Below are positions 56,471 to 64,000 of a DNA stretch of 64,000 bases, one piece after another (position 1 is the first letter of the stretch; every line of letters begins with the position of its first letter). The position numbers and the translations under genes were made by a program. The notes beneath the pieces were generated by a model that had not been told where the DNA came from, made no database searches, and was given only the letters and a program-made list of their open reading frames with translations. The stretch is taken from positions 7,555,338-7,619,337 of the forward strand of contig JABAKD010000025.1 in assembly GCA_012845835.1 (NCBI GenBank), read 5' to 3'. The DNA is from Undaria pinnatifida. Taxonomy: Eukaryota; Sar; Phaeophyceae; Laminariales; Alariaceae.

Positions 56471-56655
56471 TGGAGAAGCATCGCCGCCATGGGATTTATC
56501 CGATGCTGGAAGAGCGTCGGCTGCACAACCAAAGGCGACAGGCGGGGGAGAGAGGCGGGAGGTGTAGTGAGCATTAGCGGGGGCGTGGGTCGTGTCACAT
56601 GTTCATGGGATCGGGGCGGTCGGGAGGAGTGCATCACACGCTGGACCGCTGACAT

Positions 56656-57780
56656 CTTGGCAAAGGCGCACTACTGCAGCACATTGAATCAAAGGCTGAT
56701 TTGGATCGACACGTTTTGCAATCTAAAACAAATAATCGATCGACAGAAGGAGACATAAACGTAGGAATTCCACGCTAGATACACTGCATGAACTATTAGT
56801 GGCAGTGAGCGTGTGTTGTTCTCATATTGACTCATCTTTACAATCAGGTATTTGATCACAGCAGGCAAGCCCAACATCAGTCATCTGGAGTATTGTATTT
56901 CTCGCTACTGATTTACGCGCAATCGCGCGGGTAGTTCTGCGCTTAACCCCAAAACGGATGCAATTATGTTTCGTTGTCGCAGTACAACAAACAGTTCCAT
57001 GGTCGGCCGTCAATATCACTAAACTGAAAAACACAAAGCTTGAGACGGCAAAGAAAAGCAGGTTACAAAGTCACTTACGAGTGAAAAACGAGACCTTCCA
57101 AGTGACGCCCTTACCATAGTCCCACGGCGTAGGTATTTTGTCCGGTTTACCGTGTGTGGTAGTTGTTGGCAAAAGGACGTTGTGCTGTTGATGTAATTCT
57201 CGACATCAAGGCCTCGAGCACGCACAAACTCGCATCCGTGTTTGATCGACAGACATACGTAGTAGTTTATTAATGTCTTCCATTATCCACTCCTTGGGCC
57301 CACTATGGGTGGATGTGGAACCCTCCTGTTCATTCTCAAAGCTCCTTCATCCCTTCTACCAGATGGAGTGGGTACCATCACTAGTCTGGAATACTCGTAT
57401 GTAAGGGGTTTTGTAGATATTAAATTTGTAAGCACGAGACACGATCACCACTATTTTTTTGTCTAGAGGAGGAACCCTACTGTCTCGGGCTTTAAGCTGG
57501 GGTGCACGAGACCTATTGCTTTTAGTCTAGAGGAGGTACATAGTTATCTCAGGGTTACTGCCGTAACGTGAGGTATTTGCTACTCACTGACTTTAGAGGG
57601 GGGACCTTTTTTCGAAGGCTTTTAGCATGAGGTACGATGAGTGCTATTTTGTCTTACCAGTAGATAGGGTAAATTTTGTTTCGGGGTTTTTTAACATGAG
57701 ATATAATAATCACCGTTGTGTCTGTAGCGGGTAGTTCATTTTTTTATTGTGTTCCTAGCATGATGTAGAGCAATGGCGCC
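56656..57780. other. No gene seen upstream of the PPxY gene
   Basis: Probably includes the promoter of the minus-strand gene, but no clear TATA or other element is identified. GAGGAGG and CTAGAGGAGG words recur at 57460-57610. Confidence 0.4.
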
Positions 57781-57794
57781 CCTACAGTGGTGGC

Positions 57795-57955
57795 GGTATG
57801 TGCCAGCCGGAAGTAGTGGCAATATAGCGGCAACCGGCACTACTCTGCATCCTGACACTCCTCGTTGTTCCCATTTGTGCCGGACCATTTCACAGGCACT
57901 ATAGCGGGCAACCGGCAGTACTCAACCGGCACTATTGGGGAGCGTCTACAGTACA
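57795..57955. repeat. 160-bp direct repeat, copy 1
   Basis: ATGTGCCAGCCGGAA, TATAGCGGCAACC, TTTCACAGGCACTA and CTCAACCGGCRCTAT are shared with 58498-58660. Spacing is about 705 bp. Confidence 0.7.
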
Positions 57956-58497
57956 GTATGCATACTAACATGTACAGTACAAGTAGTGCAGCACAGCGAA
58001 AGACACTACCAGGTATAAATGATCTGCGATGACGATCCAACCATATTGGGAAATGTAGTTATTAGTTGAGGAGTGGACCGTCGGTGAGAAACGTGTTGGC
58101 CAAAGTACCCCTGTCTATCGCGGCATACGTCGGTATCGTGATCAGCTCGCTGCCGTCCACGTGCCAGGGCGGAAAGGGCCTTAGTTGGGTAAGCTTCAAT
58201 AAAATTGGCCAGCTGGGATGTGAGACTTGTAATATAAAGCGATGCATTATTGCTTTTGCCTGGAGACCCTCGGTTGGGTGGCTGGTCTTTCGGGATTCAG
58301 TCGATGGTAACACGACACGGCGCATGCATGTCTGTGGCATGGAGTGGATAGCATGAAGGTACCACTCACGCGTGTGTAACGAGTCCGTGACAGGATGGTA
58401 CGGGTCACATGCTTTGTGTTCCTGGTATGTCAGGGGACTGGTACGGCGTGTGCATGTATATGTGTCTGGAGTGCAGTATTGGTCCCTCCAAGCGCAC
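57956..58497. other. Interval between the 160-bp direct repeats
   Basis: A minus frame 58499-58062 is open but unrecognised. If the flanking repeats are LTRs, this would be the short internal part of a TRIM-like element; no primer site was confirmed. Confidence 0.3.
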
Positions 58498-58660
58498 ATA
58501 TGTGCCAGCCGGAAATACCGGTGCTATAGCGGCAACCCGCACAACTCCGCATCCTGCCACCAGCGACTACTGGACGTTTTCATCTCTGCCAAGGGCTTTC
58601 ACAGGCACTAACATAGCGGGCGACCGGCACTGCTCAACCGGCGCTATAGAGGAAATCCTG
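58498..58660. repeat. 160-bp direct repeat, copy 2
   Basis: Second copy of the unit at 57795-57955, with several substitutions. Confidence 0.7.
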
Positions 58661-59090
58661 CTGCAGGGTAATGACAACGCACAGTCAGAGACTCACGGAC
58701 CCGGCTGAACACGATGTCCTCCTCTTCGACGACAAGAAAACGGCAAGCCGCGTGGTCACAGCGACTATACGTCATACCAGCAGCACCATATACAGTCGAA
58801 CTCGCTACCGTTGTATTTCCGACAGAATGTTTGATGTTTCCAAGTTTGTCCAATATGAAACCAAAGAGCGGTCGATATTGTTTTCTACTAGCATCATCGT
58901 ACGGAGCGGTACCGCTGCGGTGCGGCGTGGTGCGATGGGGTTTGAAATTAATAATTGATAATTGTGGGGTGCGGTGGGGTGCGGTACCGATGTTAGTTTT
59001 CGATTGTCATACGATTACGTTCGGTAATATTCATCCTGGTACGGTGCGGTGCCGTACGATGAAATCGGTAAAATCTTTGTCAATGATGTA
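58661..59090. other. No gene; GGTGCGGT words
   Basis: GGTGCGGTG/GGGTGCGGTACCG words are repeated between 58910 and 59060. Confidence 0.45.
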
Positions 59091-59116
59091 CAACAACAGC
59101 AACAACAACAACAACC

Positions 59117-59149
<33 letters not shown>

Positions 59150-59151
59150 CC

Positions 59152-59182
<31 letters not shown>

Positions 59183-59190
59183 GCAGCAGC
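59091..59190. repeat. (CAA)n microsatellite
   Basis: About 100 bp of CAA with occasional CAG and CCA. It encodes poly-Gln on the plus strand by phase, not a supported gene. Confidence 0.9.
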
Positions 59191-59566
59191 ATACGGTACG
59201 GGTCCGCCTACAAGAATATCTAATCGGCTCTTCCGATGATCGACCAATCCGGGTGTTAAGCTGTTCGTTGTAAGTACATGGAGGACTATGCAGAGGTTTC
59301 ACGGGAGCAGCCGAAGGCCCCGATTTAGACCAGTTGTTGAGTCCACCTCTCAATGCTGTTTCCTGGCCGTGCCTCATCTTGCTCGACTCTCCCGACCCTG
59401 CCGGGGTCGGTCTCGGCCGTTCTCCCTTCGTGTCGTCACAGCTGGTGCAAATTCGTGTTTGTCGCGAAACTTGCGAAAAGCCACGTGCGTAGTCGTCGTT
59501 ATATAAACACAAAAGAATGGCTCATCACTAGTCACATAACAGAAGCGTGAGGGTTAGCCCCGAACT

Positions 59567-59840
59567 ATTGCTAATCGATTTGGCGCGAGTTTGGATATCG
59601 GTCAAATCATTGTTTTTCTCACGTTAATTTATTAGTTTTTTTTTTTTCTATGGGTTCGAACCGCGGTGTGTAGTTTGTTCGATACTCTTTTTACGTCTAC
59701 TTTTTTTCCAATTGTTAATCGACTTGGCGCAAGTTCGAATCTCTGTCAAGTCACGCGTTTTTTTAGTTAGTTTTTTCGTTTTGTTTTCTCTGGGTTCGAG
59801 CCTCGGTGTGTACATTATTCGATACTCTTTTAATTTTACT
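59567..59840. repeat. 144-bp tandem duplication
   Basis: ATTGYTAATCGAYTTGGCGC at 59567 and 59711 starts two units that share TTTCTMTGGGTTCGARCC and TTCGATACTCTTTT. T-rich spacers. The TTCGAA words recall a tRNA T-arm, but no stems form. Confidence 0.7.
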
Positions 59841-60264
59841 TGTTTTTCCATCTTTTTTGTTCTTTATGTACCGGCTCAAAGCAAAGTGAAAATATCATTG
59901 TATGCTTATTATTATACTGGAAATACGCCTTGCTGTTGTCGAACTGCCGCAGCTGACGTATAATAGTTATGCGGGGGGTGCTGCTGCTTCTGCTACTATT
60001 GGTCATCGTGTGCCGGATGACGCAGTGTGTTGCTGTGGTTTATTGCAACTGGTCCCGGTGTGTTTCTCTGTATTCAAACACTGTAATATTTGTTTTTAAT
60101 GCACCCCTTGGCGGTGCTGTCTCGTGAACAGCCTCCATTTACCTTGAAAAAACTTTGTTTTCATGCTGGAATTTTATACTCAGAAACACATGTACTCAAT
60201 AAATAAAGCATCCTCGAAACTACGGGCATGCCCGGAGATAAGGCAGGCGGCAGCCCGCCGCGTC
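59841..60264. other. Nothing recognised
   Basis: No domain or repeat noticed. Confidence 0.35.
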
Positions 60265-60880
60265 GAAAACCCCTAGTATTCCCTGCGTGTATGAACAGCT
60301 GTTTCTTTATTTATTGAGGAAGTCCTTCCGTGCTTTATCACGATATGACTCTCAAGAGATGAACTTCCGACTTCCCCCAACGCTTTTACAGGTGAGCCTG
60401 AATGTTGTGGTCTACCGGTGCGCTTCCAGGATTTTTTACCATGGAGACACTCTAACATATGAAAATACACGGCTACGCGAGGTGGCGCTCACCATCGATC
60501 ATTATGTTTTAGAACAAGAGTTTCCATGTGCATGCAGGTGCTCAGGGACCTGGCATTTTCGGGTTCACGCTTTAGTCCACGTGTTCCCTTGTAGTGTGTG
60601 AAATGGGCGTTCGAAAAGCTTTAGGATCAAATGGATCGCCCGACGCCTAATGCAGAACGCCAAATCTCACTCGTCGGTCTTCATTCGATCAATACAGGTG
60701 TGTAAGGGTGCGTTTTCGTATAACATGAAGGGCAGAAGAAATATCACTTCGGAACAGTAGCGACCGATATCCACCGCATGTTGCATCATGACTCGACAGC
60801 ACTAACAACCCGAGCACCAGGCCTGGGCTAGACCTGCCACATATACAGGTAGTACACCAAAAGTATAAAGTGTATCTACC
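60265..60880 (-). repeat. R2 repeat, copy 2
   Basis: Inverted relative to 51300-51880. Minus frame 60470-60273 includes RPQHSGSPVKALGEVGSS, similar to the peptide of copy 1. Confidence 0.7.
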
Positions 60881-61059
60881 GCAGTCGGTAAGTAGACTTC
60901 GCATACGACAACGGTACCTCGCTAGTTATCACTTGCGTACAAAACCGGTAGAACCAAGTAGGTTTGGGGACCGGGGTGTGTGGGGGGTGGGGTGCTGGCT
61001 GGAGCCAAAGCTCCAAGGGATGACGTCATGTTGTGGCAGTATTGGGATGATACCGTATC

Positions 61060-61530
61060 AGACGTACCGAAGTGTCCGGTACCGGGTTGATGTTGTGCCG
61101 ATCTTACCGAAGCGCTCCGTCCCAATATCGACGCTGTGCCGATACCAGTTCCGGCTCCGGTACATACGTGCATACCGATATCGCTGGTAACGTTATTAAC
61201 GTCGTACGGTGCTTACCGAAGTGTGCAGTACCGGTGTTAATGTCGTACCGAAGTTACCGAAGTGGCCGGCACTGGTATTGATGACGTACCGAACTTAACG
61301 AAGCATTCGATTCCGGTATTGATGTCCTACCGAACTTACTTACCGAATTGTCCCGCACCGGTATTGATAGCGTACCGAACTAACAGAAGTGCTCGGTACC
61401 GGTATGACAGTCTGTACTGGCACCACCCGGTGCCGGTGTTGACGTCATACCGAACTTACGGAAGAGTCCGGTACCAGTATTGATGTCGTGCCGAACTTAC
61501 CGAAATGTCTGGTACCGGTAATACCGGCGG
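61060..61530. repeat. 41-bp minisatellite with CCGGTACCGG core
   Basis: About ten degenerate units near CGTACCGAACTTACCGAAGT followed by GTCCGGTACCGGTATTGATGT. The core is a KpnI-containing palindrome. Confidence 0.8.
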
Positions 61531-61636
61531 AATATACCGTCGGTATGCTTCGGTACGCACCGTACTGAACTACGTACCGTGACGAACACACCCTTGGAAA
61601 CCTTTGTGTAACGCAACTTTCAGCGTAGCCTATAAT

Positions 61637-61775
61637 GTTGCAAGGAGAGTCGCCGGCCTATATCCTTAATGAGGACACACAACCCGTAGTATGCGCGATC
61701 GGAGTATCACACACAGCTTGCAAAGATGAGTTTCGACAAAATATTCGATCTCACAGCTGGAGTCTATTTTAATTT
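61637..61775 (+). repeat. R1 repeat, partial
   Basis: GGAGAGTCGCCGGCCTATATCC, TTAATGAGGACACACAACCC and TTTCGACAAAATATTCGATC match the second half of an R1 unit. Confidence 0.8.
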
Positions 61776-61849
61776 TTATCATAATACCAGACATATAGAC
61801 GCATACTAACAACGCCATTGTTGTGGGATACAGGAGGTTGGCCCCGTGA

Positions 61850-62620
61850 TCTACCGGATCTACAGTAGATCTGGGACCCACACGTTCGCACCATGAGGTG
61901 TGTGTAATCTGCATGATCTACGCATGAGCACAACACGGTGTGGGATCCGCATGATGTGCGCATAAATGTCTGCAGGGTGGATGTTGTATGAAATGCAGTT
62001 TCCAAAACGTGTTTTCTGGGGTGGGATATTTATTATCTACTTACTGCTGTTTGTAGATCTGCACGCATTTTCTTCCCAATGAGATCTCACGATCTGCACA
62101 TTATAAATGTTCACCCGTTGAGATATGTAGCTCCGCACATGTCTGCCAGGTGGAATCCGGATCAAGCATATGGTAAGGGGGGGGTACCCCAACCGTCACT
62201 GCCGGGTTTGAGTCACTCGCACGAGGGGCTCAACTCCTCACGGAGAAAAATGCTCCATGCGTTTTTCTTGGCTCAGCGTAGCTGCGGATTCATATCGCAA
62301 AATAAAAACAGAAGCACGAAAGCTCAAGACCGCAAAAGAAACGGGGGGGTTACTCGCGCGAGTGACCCCGAACCACTGCGAAAAGGTGTCCCAAAAAAGT
62401 CCCTCCTGCCGTAGCCTTGGTCTCGCTGCATGATGACCTGCATGATCTGCATGATCTGCAGGTAAGACATTTATACCTGCTGCATGATCTTCACACATTA
62501 TTACATGTTTTCCCGGTGATGTTTGGATAATCTGCATGATTGGCATGTATGTGCATGTTCGCCAGATGGGATGTATCTGTAAAATCTGCACATGTTTGCG
62601 GGGAGGGATCTGTGTGCTCT
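61850..62620. repeat. Degenerate repeat of ATGATCTGCA words
   Basis: Words such as TGCATGATCTGCA, GATCTGCACAT and GTCTGCCAGGTGG recur every 50-70 bp, with a disordered stretch at 62180-62420 between. Strongly diverged. Confidence 0.55.
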
Positions 62621-64000
62621 AGACTAGACTATACAGCTAGTTGTTACAGCTGTTATGAACAACACGTCTAAGGCGGTCGAATACGATCTGCGTGATCTGG
62701 ATCGTGATATAGTACTTTCACGAGCTACTCATCGCACAGTAATAATTGAAACAGCCAATACAAATAATGCCCGCGGTTTATACAGCAGAAGTCAAGACAC
62801 TAGAGCTGGGAATCAGCAGTATTACACCACTACTAATAGTAACCCCAGTCGCTAGTAGGCTTCACCGACTAGCTGACTGCAGTCGGTAAGTCGGCCAACA
62901 AAACCAGCCAACTTGCCGAGTAAGGTCATCAGGCGAGCTACGCGAGCAATAAAAGCCCCCCCCCGGCCGAGGGGCGGCCGCTGGAGGCGCCCCAGGAGGG
63001 CACGCCGGAGGCGTCTCCGGAGGATCCCGCTGAAAGCGTCACCAGAGGAGAAAAATACTCTTTTTAAGTGGAATAAAAATTAACTAGAGTACCTTAAGTT
63101 TCAGAACCAAAAAACATGGCTTCATTTTAAACAAAAAAAGCACAAAAATGAAAATACGAAAGTGTAAAATGGTAGTTCTGCTCCGGACTACAGAACCGTG
63201 ACAGTAATGGTTTCAGTGGCAATAATACCTGACGAGAATACGAGCAAAACAGCGAACCAGTCACGGGGCTAGCAGTGCCTAAAATATCCCCAGAGGTATA
63301 TGTCTTAGATCCCTCTCTGGGGCTATTCGTTCATTGATGTTGCTCCCAACCTAGCTCGAAACGCGCGTGTCGAAGACGACGGCAAGTCCTAAAGCATCTT
63401 TCAAACTGATATCGTACAATATCATGCAAAAGACTAGTAAGCGTTTTCGCAACAACAGACAAATTATACAATGTATCACTAAGCGAGGAAGCTGCTCGAT
63501 GCGCCTACAGCTCCAATACGACGCAGACTCAGAACGCCAGCTCTACATGCTGTTGAGCCATGTGTTCGCGTGTGCGTGTGCATCTCCCGCCTCGCGTGGT
63601 AGTGTCACAGGGCTTGTGTAGCTTTAATCCTTCGTGTCAACATGATAATTTCAAATTATTAATGCCAGGTAGAATAACATTATTCGTCTCTTTGGCACGA
63701 ATTAGCATAATACTTCGAAGTAAGAGCGTAACGCCATAATCAGGGCTGTGAGCTAACAAAATCCTTCGTTTAGGAGCATAACAATGAGATGACATAAAAA
63801 AAAACATTCGTATACAACTATAGCTTGCGCTGCCGGAGTAGTAACGGGGACCGCCCGTGGGAACAGGTGGCGCTATCGCTATCGCGGGAACCGAACGACA
63901 AGCCAGCTAGCGTTGGATAGCGAATGAAATTGGGTCAAATCGACACACGCCGTGTATGAAAATACGTGGACGTATGGTGAGCTTGAGCTTTATCTTTCCC
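62621..64000. other. No recognised gene
   Basis: A GC-rich inverted block GGCCGAGGGGCGGCCGCTGG with GGAGGCG words lies at 62965-63035. The plus frames at 62655 and 63367 are short and unrecognised. Confidence 0.4.

Noticed and set aside
59015-59512. Poly-Cys, poly-Gln and poly-Asn frames
   Set aside because: They are translations of the (CAA)n tract in different phases.
59700-59760. tRNA or tRNA-derived SINE
   Set aside because: A TTCGAAT word is present, but neither T-arm nor acceptor stems can pair.

Overview
The window looks like repeat-rich nuclear DNA of a eukaryote. It holds two Ty3/gypsy (chromovirus-type) LTR retrotransposons, one Ty1/copia element, several TIR elements and MITEs, many minisatellites, and at most one or two host genes. 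There are no operons, Shine-Dalgarno sites or dense ORFs. Sparse, apparently intron-poor genes in LTR-element seas would suit a red macroalga, but the sequence alone does not fix the organism and I treat that placement as weak.

Layout. Positions 1-1634 hold a degenerate palindromic repeat and a decayed DNA-transposon ORF with a BED-like finger. Positions 1635-15410 are one 13.8-kb gypsy element, Gyp1, read on the minus strand, with 269-bp LTRs (TG...CA) and a 4-bp target duplication GTGA. In coding order it has a 4-kb leader with a 16-copy 84-bp array and a MITE, gag, a 231-bp tandem repeat, a NADAR/YbiA-like domain where reverse transcriptase is expected, an RNase H remnant, and an integrase with a chromodomain and a Tudor-like C-terminus. 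A TIR element lies at 15965-16852 and a dispersed repeat family (R1) at about 18.1-19.1 kb. Positions 19293-26972 are a complete but decayed copia element with a 5-bp CTCTG target duplication. A mariner-like TIR element is at 27181-28039. Positions 28346-40357 are a second gypsy element, Gyp2, with gag, protease, RT, RNase H, integrase, chromodomain and Tudor-like module, and a (TAG)n tract of about 338 bp kept in frame inside pol. It sits inside an older repeat (R3) whose uninterrupted paralogue is at about 44.5 kb.

Positions 40.4-64 kb are mostly unrecognised low-coding DNA with relic repeats (R1, R2, R3, a MITE, a copia fragment, several minisatellites). One convincing candidate host gene is on the minus strand at 54953-56470: a membrane protein with a Ser/Pro-rich tail carrying three PPxY motifs and about five membrane spans. 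Three degenerate partial copies of its 3' end lie just downstream.

Most coding regions of the elements are broken by frameshifts. Function assignments come from motifs read by eye; no database search was possible. The most unusual item is the NADAR-like domain inside the retroelement, followed by the post-chromodomain Tudor-like modules seen in both gypsy elements.
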